Of a DNA stretch of 47,555 nucleotides, positions 1 to 6,442 are shown one piece after another. Both the position numbers and the translations under genes were made by a program. How positions within the stretch are numbered: the stretch's first letter is position 1; each line of letters starts with the position of its first letter. The notes below the pieces were generated by a model. The model worked only from the letters and a program-made list of their open reading frames with translations. It was not told the DNA's origin and made no database searches. Origin of the DNA: a virus; the IMG/VR virus record IMGVR_UViG_3300044730_001643, positions 1-47,555 of that record; one strand, given 5' to 3'.

Positions 1-29
1 TTCCCGCGTCGCTTGGCGGTCTTGGTCAT
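1..29 (-). CDS. 5' end of a gene running off the window
   Basis: The first nine codons (MTKTAKRRG) of a minus-strand gene. Its ATG overlaps the TGA of the next upstream gene by four bases (ATGA), the coupling used throughout this region. It is very basic at the start. Too little is present to identify it. Confidence 0.55.
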
Positions 30-499
30 TGTGTGTTCGCCATTTCCATTGGGCAAGGCGCAACCTCACCGAATACTGCCTCGTACAGCCTGCGCCCCTC
101 TTGCCAATCGGTCTCCCAATCGCCGTCTGATGAGATTATGGCGCATGAGCCGTAGATAGTCTTGGCACGAATGAGTATCGCCGTTACTACTGCGTCATAG
201 GGTCGCATAGCCGTTTTACAGAATGAGAAGTAGTGGCTCTCACCCTTGCGCCACTCAGCCTGCTCAGGTATGCCTGCCCAATAGAAGGTCTCATAGTCGT
301 GTCCGTTAGAAGCGTCGCCGTTCAGGGCGAACTCAAACTCACCAAATGAAGCCTCGCCCTCTCCGAAAGCGTCACGGATACGTATGCCGTTGGCATTGGC
401 GTAATCCACGATTGCCTTAGCGTCTAATGCGAGTTTTCCATAGAAGTAGGCAGAACCAGCGTTTTTCACGGGTCGCCTAACGTAGTGTGTGTATCCCAT
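26..499 (-). CDS. phage protein of unknown function, MGYTHY family
   Basis: A 157-residue protein that opens with MGYTHYVRRP, an N-terminus seen in many phage accessory proteins of unknown function. It is rich in aromatic residues (YETFYW, HYFSF) and has no signal peptide or membrane segment. The ATG at 499 lies 9 bases after the -10 box of a repeated leaderless promoter and has no Shine-Dalgarno sequence. It is translationally coupled to the gene that runs off the left edge. The family resemblance is recalled, not searched; the role is unknown. Confidence 0.75.
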   Translation of the reverse strand: MGYTHYVRRPVKNAGSAYFYGKLALDAKAIVDYANANGIRIRDAFGEGEASFGEFEFALNGDASNGHDYETFYWAGIPEQAEWRKGESHYFSFCKTAMRPYDAVVTAILIRAKTIYGSCAIISSDGDWETDWQEGRRLYEAVFGEVAPCPMEMANTQ

Positions 500-508
500 A
501 GTCAGGTC

Positions 509-537
509 AGTTTATCGGTCATAATAACTAACCGAAA
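509..537 (-). promoter_or_regulatory. leaderless promoter, repeat family copy 1
   Basis: Read on the minus strand: -35 TTTCGG, 17-base spacer ending ATTATGACCGA, -10 TAAACT, then 9 bases to the ATG at 499. Confidence 0.8.
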
Positions 538-539
538 CC

Positions 540-851
540 TCACGCCCCTTCGTTCGTGCGAGCCAAGTAGTCGGCAAGCCAGCCGTCGCCGTTGGATACC
601 CACAGAACAAGTTGGCGCATTACGGCCCCGACTTCGTCGTCGGTCATTTCCTTACGAAGTTCGGAGAGTTCGGCATTTACCTCAGCGAGTTGGTTAGCGT
701 CAGAAGGTTGCTCATCTTCCAACTGCCAGCGCACCAGAAGGTTGAGTATGTAGGCTTCCATAGCCATTTGACTAACAGGGCGTGAACCCTCAGTCATGCT
801 CTTTGTGGCGTCTAGAAACTCAGACAGGGTGGGGTACAGAGTGGCGGTCAT
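540..851 (-). CDS. small phage protein of unknown function
   Basis: A 103-residue acidic protein, predicted mostly helical, with Glu/Leu-rich segments (NAELSELRKEMTDDEVGAVM) and no cysteines. I do not recognise it. The ATG at 851 overlaps the stop of the preceding gene by four bases, so it belongs to the two-gene transcript started by the promoter at 1221-1249. Stop at 540, just past the -35 box of the next promoter. Confidence 0.7.
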   Translation of the reverse strand: MTATLYPTLSEFLDATKSMTEGSRPVSQMAMEAYILNLLVRWQLEDEQPSDANQLAEVNAELSELRKEMTDDEVGAVMRQLVLWVSNGDGWLADYLARTNEGA

Positions 852-1213
852 ACCGCCACCCCCACCGTAACCCTCGTATGAGTCTTATGGCTGACAACCT
901 GACCTACTGCGTCGTGGGTAATGTCACCCGACGCAACAGCCTTGTCAAACTTCTTGGTATCCACTTTCAGGGCGGTCACCTTGTCAAATGCGTTAGGTGC
1001 GACCATGCGGAGAGTGTCAATGTCAAAGACACGGTTGTTCACTTCCTCAATGGCAACAACGTGTCCGTCGCTCGTTGCGTGGCGAGTAATGCCAGCAAGT
1101 GCGAAGTCTGCTTCCAGCGTCGCACGGTGTTTGGCAAGTGCTTCCTCAGCCTCTTTCAGGGCGTCGTAAGCCTTCTTGTAGTTGTCTGCGGTGTTTGTGA
1201 GTGGTGTGTTCAT
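848..1213 (-). CDS. small phage protein with N-terminal coiled coil
   Basis: A 121-residue protein starting MNTPLTNTAD. The first 40 residues form a likely amphipathic helix (YKKAYDALKEAEEALAKHRA). The rest has beta-like segments and a HTRVTVGVAV tail. The ATG at 1213 is chosen because it lies 7 bases after the -10 box. The reading frame stays open upstream to 1249, but that part is the promoter itself. First gene of a coupled pair with 540-851. Function unknown. Confidence 0.75.
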   Translation of the reverse strand: MNTPLTNTADNYKKAYDALKEAEEALAKHRATLEADFALAGITRHATSDGHVVAIEEVNNRVFDIDTLRMVAPNAFDKVTALKVDTKKFDKAVASGDITHDAVGQVVSHKTHTRVTVGVAV

Positions 1214-1220
1214 GCCCCTC

Positions 1221-1249
1221 AGTCTATCGGTCATAATGTGTAACCACAA
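1221..1249 (-). promoter_or_regulatory. leaderless promoter, repeat family copy 2
   Basis: -35 TTGTGG, 17-base spacer ending CATTATGACCGA, -10 TAGACT, 7 bases to the ATG at 1213. The best single example of the family. Confidence 0.85.
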
Positions 1250-1356
1250 CCCTGTGGATAACTTTGTTCACTTGTGATGCGCCCGCGTGAGAGCGGCCCC
1301 GCCAGCCGCACCTGCGGCGGCGTTGTGGAAACCCCACCTTATGTATTCCTATTTCT

Positions 1357-1372
1357 TACGGTGGCGGAAAGG
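1357..1372 (+). repeat. TACGGTGG site, copy 1
   Basis: TACGGTGGCGGAAAGG on the plus strand, within two bases of the stop codon (TGA at 1374) of a minus-strand gene. One of eight similar sites, all in the same orientation. Confidence 0.7.
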
Positions 1373-1373
1373 G

Positions 1374-1901
1374 TCAGCACATCTGGAACCCACCACAGCC
1401 CTCCAAGAAGTCTGCGAATTCGGCAACATTTTTCACCGAGAACGGATAGCCAGCCTGCCAATTCTCATTTGTGCCAACGCCGTCACAGCCGTTACACCAG
1501 CCGTGTGTGCGACCAGTAAGTATTTGGTTCTCTGGCGAAAGTTCCTTGTCTGGCATACCCATTTCTACGCCAACCTCGTCGGTGCGAATACCAGTAGCAC
1601 CACACCAGCGACAGTCCTCACGGTGAAGGCTCGCCTGATACTCACGGTACTTGCGCTCGTACTCAGCCACAATGCCGTTTATCAGGTCGTGGCGAAGTGC
1701 TTGGGCGAGTTTTAGCGCATTTTCGGCGTCAAGACCCTTGCCGTCGTTCAAGTGCCAATACTCCTCGTCACAGCCACTTGTGGCGATTTCGCCGTGTTGC
1801 GACAAGCAATAGTCGGCTAGCGGTCTCCACCACCACCAGTTATTGCGGAAGTATTCGCCTTTTTTGTTTGTCGGCTCTAAGCCGAAGATGTCCATTCCCA
1901 T
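1374..1901 (-). CDS. phage protein with DnaJ-like Cys-rich zinc motif
   Basis: A 175-residue protein starting MGMDIFGLEP, an opening shared by phage accessory proteins of unknown function. A run of four Trp (NNWWWWRPLADYC) follows. In the second half two CxxC pairs (CRWCGATG and CNGCDGVG) look like half of a DnaJ zinc-finger domain, so zinc binding is likely. It ends GGFQMC. It is a single-gene transcript with its own leaderless promoter, 9 bases from the ATG; an AAGGA stretch also precedes the start. No DnaJ J-domain is present, so a chaperone role is not implied. Confidence 0.75.
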   Translation of the reverse strand: MGMDIFGLEPTNKKGEYFRNNWWWWRPLADYCLSQHGEIATSGCDEEYWHLNDGKGLDAENALKLAQALRHDLINGIVAEYERKYREYQASLHREDCRWCGATGIRTDEVGVEMGMPDKELSPENQILTGRTHGWCNGCDGVGTNENWQAGYPFSVKNVAEFADFLEGCGGFQMC

Positions 1902-1910
1902 AGTTCCTTC

Positions 1911-1939
1911 ATTCTATCGGTCATAATGCGTAATGCCAA
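1911..1939 (-). promoter_or_regulatory. leaderless promoter, repeat family copy 3
   Basis: -35 TTGGCA, 17-base spacer ending CATTATGACCGA, -10 TAGAAT, 9 bases to the ATG at 1901. Confidence 0.85.
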
Positions 1940-1975
1940 CCTGCGTGATTGCTGCCCCGCAGGCGCAACCAAGGT

Positions 1976-1997
1976 CGGGTGGGGTTTCCCCCACCCG
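1976..1997 (-). terminator. strong GAAA-tetraloop hairpin after the coiled-coil gene
   Basis: Read on the minus strand, CGGGTGGGG pairs perfectly with CCCCACCCG around a GAAA loop: 9 base pairs, 7 of them GC. It lies 14 bases after the stop at 2011. There is no U-run, so it may stall or protect RNA ends rather than be a classic intrinsic terminator. Confidence 0.5.
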
Positions 1998-2010
1998 AAC
2001 TCCTGACCAC

Positions 2011-2433
2011 TTACAGGTACTCAGACACCGAGCGCAGAGTGTTTGCTGAAACATACTCATCATCTGAGAGTTCCAACATACGCAGAGCGTTGGTAATCGC
2101 TTCCTTGTCGTTGCGCCAGCGATAGTCCTCGTAGGTCTCGGGCTGTTCTGGCTTTTCGGGCACAAGCGACTTCGGAATAGAGACAGTCACGGAGAACTCT
2201 TTGGTGGTCTTGCGCTGATTACCGTAAAAACGGTTTTCGTCTGCGCTTTCCAGAGTTGCCTTGCCAGACTTGACAAGTTTGAGAATGGCGGCGGTGTACG
2301 CTTCCATTTCCTTGTCGTATTGAGCCTTCTTCTTGTCGTTGTTCTTGAAGTCGGTTTCCAACTCTTTCAGTTTTGCTTCCAGAGTGGTAATCAACTTGGC
2401 TTTCTTGATTTTCAGGTTGAGCGACTTAGCCAT
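2011..2433 (-). CDS. coiled-coil phage protein of unknown function
   Basis: A 140-residue protein. Residues 8-55 are a strongly charged Lys/Glu-rich helix (KLITTLEAKLKELETDFKNN) typical of a coiled coil. A beta segment around TTKEFSVTVSIPKSLVP and a helical C-terminus follow. No catalytic motif is visible. The ATG at 2433 has a weak CAGGTG upstream and overlaps a 12-codon leader ORF that begins at the promoter-proximal ATG, so translation may be coupled to that leader. Confidence 0.7.
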   Translation of the reverse strand: MAKSLNLKIKKAKLITTLEAKLKELETDFKNNDKKKAQYDKEMEAYTAAILKLVKSGKATLESADENRFYGNQRKTTKEFSVTVSIPKSLVPEKPEQPETYEDYRWRNDKEAITNALRMLELSDDEYVSANTLRSVSEYL

Positions 2434-2464
2434 TAGCCGTCACCTGTTTGGTTGTGTGTTTCAT
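2426..2464 (-). CDS. 12-codon leader peptide ORF
   Basis: ATG at 2464 sits 7 bases after the -10 box, where every other copy of this promoter places a real start. It encodes MKHTTKQVTANG and stops at 2426, eight bases inside the following gene. It is either a translated leader that delivers ribosomes to the ATG at 2433 or the remnant of an older start. Confidence 0.4.
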   Translation of the reverse strand: MKHTTKQVTANG

Positions 2465-2471
2465 GCCCCTC

Positions 2472-2500
2472 AGTCTATTGGTCATAATGAATAACGCCAA
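2472..2500 (-). promoter_or_regulatory. leaderless promoter, repeat family copy 4
   Basis: -35 TTGGCG, 17-base spacer ending CATTATGACCAA (one change from consensus), -10 TAGACT, 7 bases to the leader ATG at 2464. Confidence 0.75.
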
Positions 2501-2542
2501 CCCTGAGAAACGGAAATGTTTGTCCTTTTTGCGTGTTGTCTG

Positions 2543-2570
2543 AGTGTATCGGTCATTATGGATTTCGCAA
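2543..2570 (-). promoter_or_regulatory. orphan repeat-family promoter, copy 5
   Basis: -35 TTGCGA, 16-base spacer ending CATAATGACCGA, -10 TACACT. No ATG, GTG or TTG lies 6-9 bases downstream, unlike the other copies. It would fire into copy 4, giving a tandem pair. Confidence 0.5.
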
Positions 2571-2666
2571 CCCCCAGCCCCGCCTGCAGCAATCGTCACA
2601 CAAACCGATTATCTACAATCCGATATAACGAAACGCGGGACCACAGACACCATTATGTTTATTTCT

Positions 2667-2682
2667 TACGGTGGCGGAAAGG
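2667..2682 (+). repeat. TACGGTGG site, copy 2
   Basis: TACGGTGGCGGAAAGG, identical to copy 1 including the flanking TTTCT and GGTCAG, again within two bases of a minus-strand stop codon (2684). Confidence 0.7.
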
Positions 2683-2683
2683 G

Positions 2684-2989
2684 TCAGACTGAAACTTCGT
2701 AGAAGTGTGCGGGGTCTGGTGCTTTCTTGGTAATCAAGTATCCAATGCGATTGACGTAGTGGTAGCCATCAACGACTACCGTGCCATCGTCGCCGTCAAT
2801 GTAAGTCCAGACATAGAGGTTTGGCTCTCTTGCGTTGGAGACGCCGACAACATAAAGGACTTCTTCGCCGTAGGTCTCAAACAGCAAGCCACCCAAGCCT
2901 GCGTCATCAGACAGGTGGTTCTCAATGGGTTGAAACTCTTTCTCCCACGCCTCAAAGTCCATGTGCTTTATGGTGAGTTTTACGGTCAT
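2684..2989 (-). CDS. small phage protein of unknown function
   Basis: A 101-residue protein starting MTVKLTIKHMDFEAWEKEF, with beta-strand-rich sequence (EVLYVVGVSN, LYVWTYIDGDDGTVVVDGYHYV). The ATG at 2989 is preferred over the longer frame because it overlaps the upstream stop by four bases (ATGA). It is the second gene of a coupled pair under the promoter at 3220-3248. No known family recognised. Confidence 0.7.
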   Translation of the reverse strand: MTVKLTIKHMDFEAWEKEFQPIENHLSDDAGLGGLLFETYGEEVLYVVGVSNAREPNLYVWTYIDGDDGTVVVDGYHYVNRIGYLITKKAPDPAHFYEVSV

Positions 2990-3213
2990 GGCAGGAAGTC
3001 CTTTGCGATTTCTTTCTGTTCTGCGAGCGGAATGTACTTGGGTTCGTCGCCTTCCAGAGGAGAGACATCCCAGATGACATCCCAACCTGCGTCATGAACA
3101 TCAAAGAGGCGGTCAGCGTGAATGGCTGCGTGATAGGCAGCCTCCTCGTCTTCCGCATCAACAACGAAGCGACCTTCAATGGACTTGCTAATGTTTACTA
3201 AGTATTTAGGCAT
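2986..3213 (-). CDS. small DpnD/PcfM-like protein
   Basis: A 75-residue protein, MPKYLVNISKSIEGRF, followed by VVDAEDEEAAYHAAI. This pattern, a short beta hairpin and then an acidic 'AEDEEAA' helix, recurs in 10430-10594 and 3666-3848 of this window, so the three form a small paralogous set like the DpnD/PcfM-type phage proteins. The leaderless ATG is 6 bases from the -10 box. Role unknown. Confidence 0.7.
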   Translation of the reverse strand: MPKYLVNISKSIEGRFVVDAEDEEAAYHAAIHADRLFDVHDAGWDVIWDVSPLEGDEPKYIPLAEQKEIAKDFLP

Positions 3214-3219
3214 ACCGTC

Positions 3220-3248
3220 AGTTTATCGGTCATAATGACTAAATGCTA
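3220..3248 (-). promoter_or_regulatory. leaderless promoter, repeat family copy 6
   Basis: -35 TAGCAT (weak), 17-base spacer ending CATTATGACCGA, -10 TAAACT, 6 bases to the ATG at 3213. Confidence 0.75.
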
Positions 3249-3448
3249 CCCAACCGCCTCATCAACTCGCCGTGCAAGTCGGAGTCTCGGTCAACATCTT
3301 CTTTGGCGTCAAGGTCTTCCCACTGCTCTGTGTCGCCGTTCCACACGGCCCCGTCAGGGAAACGCGCATCGAGAGAACTGTGGTCAATGTGGAAGACAGG
3401 CTGTCCGTTGTCTACCCAGCACTCAACGATGAAGTAGTGCTTTTTCAT
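3239..3448 (-). CDS. small phage protein of unknown function
   Basis: A 69-residue acidic protein, MKKHYFIVECWVDNGQPVFH, then an Asp/Trp-rich stretch (DGAVWNGDTEQWEDLDAKED). Coupled by ATGA to the gene upstream, 3445-3639, whose promoter it shares. Its last codons overlap the -35 box of promoter copy 6. Not recognised. Confidence 0.65.
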   Translation of the reverse strand: MKKHYFIVECWVDNGQPVFHIDHSSLDARFPDGAVWNGDTEQWEDLDAKEDVDRDSDLHGELMRRLGSI

Positions 3449-3639
3449 TTCTTGCCGCCCATGTAATGCTCAATGATGCGACGAAGCCCTGCTCCGTGTT
3501 CATACCACTCGCCATGTGGGTCTGCGCCCTGTTCATACTCGGCTTTGAGTTCGGCTGGCAACTCGTCGGTGTCAATGATGATTGCGTCATCAACAGCGAA
3601 GTAGGTGTCAGTCCCTGGGTGTACGACGATGAGGTTCAT
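3445..3639 (-). CDS. small acidic phage protein
   Basis: A 64-residue protein, MNLIVVHPGTDTYFAVDDAI, with an acidic middle and a basic HYMGGKK tail. The leaderless ATG lies 6 bases from its -10 box. First gene of a coupled pair. Not recognised. Confidence 0.65.
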   Translation of the reverse strand: MNLIVVHPGTDTYFAVDDAIIIDTDELPAELKAEYEQGADPHGEWYEHGAGLRRIIEHYMGGKK

Positions 3640-3645
3640 GCTTGT

Positions 3646-3674
3646 ATCTTATCGGTCATAATGCTCTATGCCAA
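3646..3674 (-). promoter_or_regulatory. leaderless promoter, repeat family copy 7
   Basis: -35 TTGGCA, 17-base spacer ending CATTATGACCGA, -10 TAAGAT, 6 bases to the ATG at 3639. Confidence 0.85.
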
Positions 3675-3848
3675 CTCTGCTTCTATGCGGAAGTTGGAAA
3701 TGTCCATCGGCAACAAGTCGTCACCGATAGCGACGTCCATTGCCTTGCTCTCGGCGTCGGCCCCGTCCTCGGCGAATACCGTGACGGTCGTGATGTGGTA
3801 GTCGGCAACGAAATGTACGTTCCAACGTTGAAGCGTGTCGTTCACCAT
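3666..3848 (-). CDS. small DpnD/PcfM-like protein
   Basis: About 60 residues, starting MVNDTLQRWNVHFVADYHIT at 3848, or VND from the GTG at 3845. Both overlap the upstream stop (ATGGTGA). The middle (VTVFAEDGADAESKAMDVAI) matches the acidic-helix pattern of 2986-3213. Second gene of the transcript started at 4328-4356. Confidence 0.6.
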   Translation of the reverse strand: MVNDTLQRWNVHFVADYHITTVTVFAEDGADAESKAMDVAIGDDLLPMDISNFRIEAELA

Positions 3849-4318
3849 GAACTTTGGTATCCGAAATCCCACTCGTCGGACATTGACAAGGCGTTTTCAA
3901 GTATCTTCACCGTCAGTTCAAGGTCTGAGAAATAGCCCTCGTCATATTCCTGCGAGCCAAAGAAGAAGCCCTGCTGAGTCGGGAGAAGTTCGTCAGCCTT
4001 GCTGTGGTCAGCAATCACTTCCTTGCACAGGTCACGCAGTTCAGTCAGCCTCTCACGACTGACGTATGCCTCACGGCAGTCATCTTCGCCGTTCTGGCAG
4101 TTGTCCACGAACCATTGGTGAACGGCATTTGCTTTGCGCCAATAGCCGATTTTCATCTCAACAGAGATGCTTGGCAAGTTCTTTTCAAGATGCTTGGCAT
4201 CATCGCCAATCATATTCTTCAACTTCAAGAAGTCGGTGTTCATTTGTTGCCAACGCTCGTTCTCGACTTTGTTTGAGCAGGTGTATTTCTTTGCGTAGAG
4301 GTATTGGTCTAATCCCAT
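3842..4318 (-). CDS. conserved phage protein, MGLDQYLYA family
   Basis: A 158-residue protein with the recognisable opening MGLDQYLYAKKY and a central block, IGYWRKANAVHQWFVDNCQ, that recurs in phages of many hosts. The family has no established function that I know of. Two Cys (DNCQNGEDDC) follow the core block. The leaderless ATG is 9 bases from its -10 box. It is coupled to 3666-3848 downstream. Confidence 0.8.
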   Translation of the reverse strand: MGLDQYLYAKKYTCSNKVENERWQQMNTDFLKLKNMIGDDAKHLEKNLPSISVEMKIGYWRKANAVHQWFVDNCQNGEDDCREAYVSRERLTELRDLCKEVIADHSKADELLPTQQGFFFGSQEYDEGYFSDLELTVKILENALSMSDEWDFGYQSSW

Positions 4319-4327
4319 AGTGGTTTC

Positions 4328-4356
4328 AGTCTATCGGTCATAATGAATAATCACAA
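4328..4356 (-). promoter_or_regulatory. leaderless promoter, repeat family copy 8
   Basis: -35 TTGTGA, 17-base spacer ending CATTATGACCGA, -10 TAGACT, 9 bases to the ATG at 4318. Confidence 0.85.
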
Positions 4357-4361
4357 CTTGA

Positions 4362-4643
4362 CTACTCGTCGCTCCGCTTCTCAATAACGGCACGGATTTC
4401 GCTAAGGCTGTCTTTGAAGTTCCTACGCCATTCGTTCCACATGGCTTCGTCTTGCATCATGTGATTTGCGAGTTCCTCAAAGTCGCTCGGTGAGCGGTCT
4501 TTCCACCATGCGAGGTCGTCAGCATGGGGGACAAGACGTGGATGCGTAGACGCAAGTCCAAGCATCTCATTGACTTCTTCTTCAAGGTCGGCGGGCATCA
4601 TGCTGATGACGTACGCCGTTTCGTAGTGGGTCCTGTTGCTCAT
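4362..4643 (-). CDS. small helical phage protein
   Basis: A 93-residue protein, MSNRTHYETAYVISMMPADL, predicted mostly helical and acidic, with a Trp-rich middle (DDLAWWKDRSPSDFEELANH). The leaderless ATG lies 8 bases from the -10 box. Single-gene transcript. Not recognised. Confidence 0.7.
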   Translation of the reverse strand: MSNRTHYETAYVISMMPADLEEEVNEMLGLASTHPRLVPHADDLAWWKDRSPSDFEELANHMMQDEAMWNEWRRNFKDSLSEIRAVIEKRSDE

Positions 4644-4651
4644 GGCCGATG

Positions 4652-4680
4652 ATTCTATCGGTCATAATGCGCAACTACAA
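4652..4680 (-). promoter_or_regulatory. leaderless promoter, repeat family copy 9
   Basis: -35 TTGTAG, 17-base spacer ending CATTATGACCGA, -10 TAGAAT, 8 bases to the ATG at 4643. The -35 box contains the TAG stop of the upstream gene. Confidence 0.85.
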
Positions 4681-4848
4681 CTTGGCTTGCTCCATTGCGG
4701 AGATGTAGGCAAGGCGGATGTCAAGAAGGATGTCGGTCATCTCACCTGAAGACACAAGGTCCCGCCCTGCGCACTCGCGAATGGCGTGGTCAATCAGGGT
4801 CAAAGTTTCCTTATGGCTATCTTTTACGGTGGCGGAAAGGTCTGACAT
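4675..4848 (-). CDS. 57-residue phage protein of unknown function
   Basis: A short frame from ATG at 4848 encoding MSDLSATVKDSHKETLTLID and ending AYISAMEQAKL. It is predicted all-helical. A GGAAGG sequence lies upstream, across the end of the previous gene. An alternative TTG start inside it is preceded by AAGGAA. TACGGTGG site copy 3 lies inside the first codons, the only copy within a gene. Small but well placed between two expressed genes. Confidence 0.6.
   Translation of the reverse strand: MSDLSATVKDSHKETLTLIDHAIRECAGRDLVSSGEMTDILLDIRLAYISAMEQAKL
4825..4840 (+). repeat. TACGGTGG site, copy 3
   Basis: TACGGTGGCGGAAAGG on the plus strand, 18 bases after the stop of the 4858-5226 gene and overlapping the start of the 57-residue gene. 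Confidence 0.65.
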
Positions 4849-4857
4849 ACATCTATC

Positions 4858-5226
4858 TTACCTTCCGAAATGCTCACCGACGATGAGCCACAGGTGTTCT
4901 GCTGAATCCGTGAATGGCTTGACAATCTGCTCATGTTTGCTGACGTATGAAATTGTTTGCACTGGCAAAGATTGGACACCTTGCGTGTGGAAGTTCAGCC
5001 AACCGCTTACTGGCGACCAAACATCAACACGAGCGTCAGAATAGTCGTCACGGCTGCCACGGCGAATCACAACGCGACACTTGTTCTTGTTGCCATGCGA
5101 GTCTTTCACATTACGAATTTCGGTGTATAACCATTCCTGCTGCCAATTGCGAAACGTAACGTCATGTCCGTCTTCGCTGTAGGTGTGGAATCCGTTATCA
5201 AGGGTCATGGTGTTGGTATCTTTCAT
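4858..5226 (-). CDS. phage protein of unknown function
   Basis: A 122-residue protein, MKDTNTMTLDNGFHTYSEDG, rich in aromatic and polar residues and probably beta-rich (ARVDVWSPVSGWLNFHTQG). No motif recognised. The leaderless ATG at 5226 lies 6 bases from the -10 box. Confidence 0.7.
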   Translation of the reverse strand: MKDTNTMTLDNGFHTYSEDGHDVTFRNWQQEWLYTEIRNVKDSHGNKNKCRVVIRRGSRDDYSDARVDVWSPVSGWLNFHTQGVQSLPVQTISYVSKHEQIVKPFTDSAEHLWLIVGEHFGR

Positions 5227-5232
5227 GGTGCC

Positions 5233-5261
5233 ATTCTATCGGTCATAATGAATAATCACAC
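5233..5261 (-). promoter_or_regulatory. leaderless promoter, repeat family copy 10
   Basis: -35 GTGTGA, 17-base spacer ending CATTATGACCGA, -10 TAGAAT, 6 bases to the ATG at 5226. Overlaps the stop codon of the upstream gene. Confidence 0.8.
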
Positions 5262-5450
5262 TTCTTCGTATGTGTCGTACCCATCGCATGCCTCAAAGTA
5301 TTCGGTGCGGTCACCGAGCAGCCCCGCAATGCGGGTAAGCAGGGCGGCGATTATCTTGTCCGATTCCTTGTTCCAAGCATCTTGACTGTCGGCGTGTTCA
5401 CATTTGGGAACCGAAAAGGCGATGCTGTAGGCGTGGTTGTATGTGGTCAT
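5256..5450 (-). CDS. small phage protein of unknown function
   Basis: A 64-residue protein, MTTYNHAYSIAFSVPKCEHA, with an acidic C-terminus. The ATG at 5450 is chosen for its ATGA overlap with the upstream stop. Last gene of a three-gene transcript begun at 6097-6125. Not recognised. Confidence 0.65.
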   Translation of the reverse strand: MTTYNHAYSIAFSVPKCEHADSQDAWNKESDKIIAALLTRIAGLLGDRTEYFEACDGYDTYEEV

Positions 5451-5851
5451 GACTTGCCCTCCCACTTCAACCGCTCTTGACTTCCCTCTTCTGTCCAGAA
5501 TGGGAACCCGACGAACTCGTTGAAGATGCAGAAGTCGTCATACTCAGCACTTGGCTCTTCGCCCCACGATGTACCGCCCGTAACACGGAACTCACGACCG
5601 CCATCAAAGAAGATGCCCGATACGTCCCGATTACCATCACAGCCGTACACAAGGTCTATGGCATAGGAGATGCGTTCCTTGACACGGCGTTGCAGGTCGT
5701 CGGACCAGTCCTCGTCAGTGAATCCAAAGAAACCAGAGTCTTCCATGCGGCCCAAGTCGGCCTCGGTGATAACTAACCTCTCGAGCCGCTTACGGCAGTC
5801 CTCTATGGACTCCCGAATCTCAACGGTCGCAAGAATAAGGTCGGCGCCCAT
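5447..5851 (-). CDS. phage protein of unknown function
   Basis: A 134-residue protein, MGADLILATVEIRESIEDCR, whose N-terminal 45 residues are helical and the rest is aromatic and acidic (FFGFTDEDWSDDLQ, FCIFNEFVGFPFWTEEGS). The ATG at 5851 shares one base with the stop of the preceding gene (TAATG), which fixes the start. Not recognised. Confidence 0.7.
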   Translation of the reverse strand: MGADLILATVEIRESIEDCRKRLERLVITEADLGRMEDSGFFGFTDEDWSDDLQRRVKERISYAIDLVYGCDGNRDVSGIFFDGGREFRVTGGTSWGEEPSAEYDDFCIFNEFVGFPFWTEEGSQERLKWEGKS

Positions 5852-6090
5852 TACTTCACCCCATGCATCTGCTGGTACTCGGGATAGGTGTTCCCGATGA
5901 TTTCGTGCGGATTGGACTCCTCGTAGCACTCAAGATTGAGTGAGCCATCATCGTTGAATGACAGGATGATGTTGTAGATGGTGTCCTTCGTGCCGTCTGT
6001 TCGGACGATGTTGACTTCGGCCCGACATAAGCCTGGGTCCCAGTCATTGAGCGGAATGTCTGCAATTGGGATGTTTAGTTCGTGTTTCAT
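5851..6090 (-). CDS. small phage protein of unknown function
   Basis: A 79-residue acidic protein, MKHELNIPIADIPLNDWDPG, probably a small beta fold. First gene of the three-gene transcript. The leaderless ATG lies 6 bases from the -10 box. Not recognised. Confidence 0.7.
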   Translation of the reverse strand: MKHELNIPIADIPLNDWDPGLCRAEVNIVRTDGTKDTIYNIILSFNDDGSLNLECYEESNPHEIIGNTYPEYQQMHGVK

Positions 6091-6096
6091 GACATC

Positions 6097-6125
6097 ATTC
6101 TATCGGTCATAATACTCAACTGCAA
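6097..6125 (-). promoter_or_regulatory. leaderless promoter, repeat family copy 11
   Basis: -35 TTGCAG, 17-base spacer ending TATTATGACCGA, -10 TAGAAT, 6 bases to the ATG at 6090. Confidence 0.85.
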
Positions 6126-6127
6126 CC

Positions 6128-6406
6128 TCAGATGAGTTCTTTCAGGGCTTCATCCCACTTATCGTCGTTGTCATCATCGGCAATAGCGTGTAGGAAATAA
6201 TAGGTCTTGCTGTGCTTCATGGATAGTTTATGAAACATGGCGAACATTGCTTCGCTGTCTTCGCCTTCGCCGTTGAAGATACTCTCAAACATCTTGAGAA
6301 TGTCATCTCGTTCAGTTTCTGGCATTTCGCCCCATGCTTGCATGATTTCATTCATCATTTTCTGGGACATCATTTCGTTGATTATTTCTTCAAGTGGGTT
6401 TTCCAT
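6128..6406 (-). CDS. acidic helical phage protein
   Basis: A 92-residue protein, MENPLEEIINEMMSQKMMNE, unusually rich in Met, Glu and Asp and predicted all-helical. The ATG at 6406 is set by the promoter, 7 bases after the -10 box. The longer frame to 6436 runs through the promoter. Not recognised. Confidence 0.7.
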   Translation of the reverse strand: MENPLEEIINEMMSQKMMNEIMQAWGEMPETERDDILKMFESIFNGEGEDSEAMFAMFHKLSMKHSKTYYFLHAIADDDNDDKWDEALKELI

Positions 6407-6413
6407 GTCGTTG

Positions 6414-6442
6414 AGTTTATCGGTCATAATGCGCAATCACAA
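6414..6442 (-). promoter_or_regulatory. leaderless promoter, repeat family copy 12
   Basis: -35 TTGTGA, 17-base spacer ending CATTATGACCGA, -10 TAAACT, 7 bases to the ATG at 6406. Confidence 0.85.
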
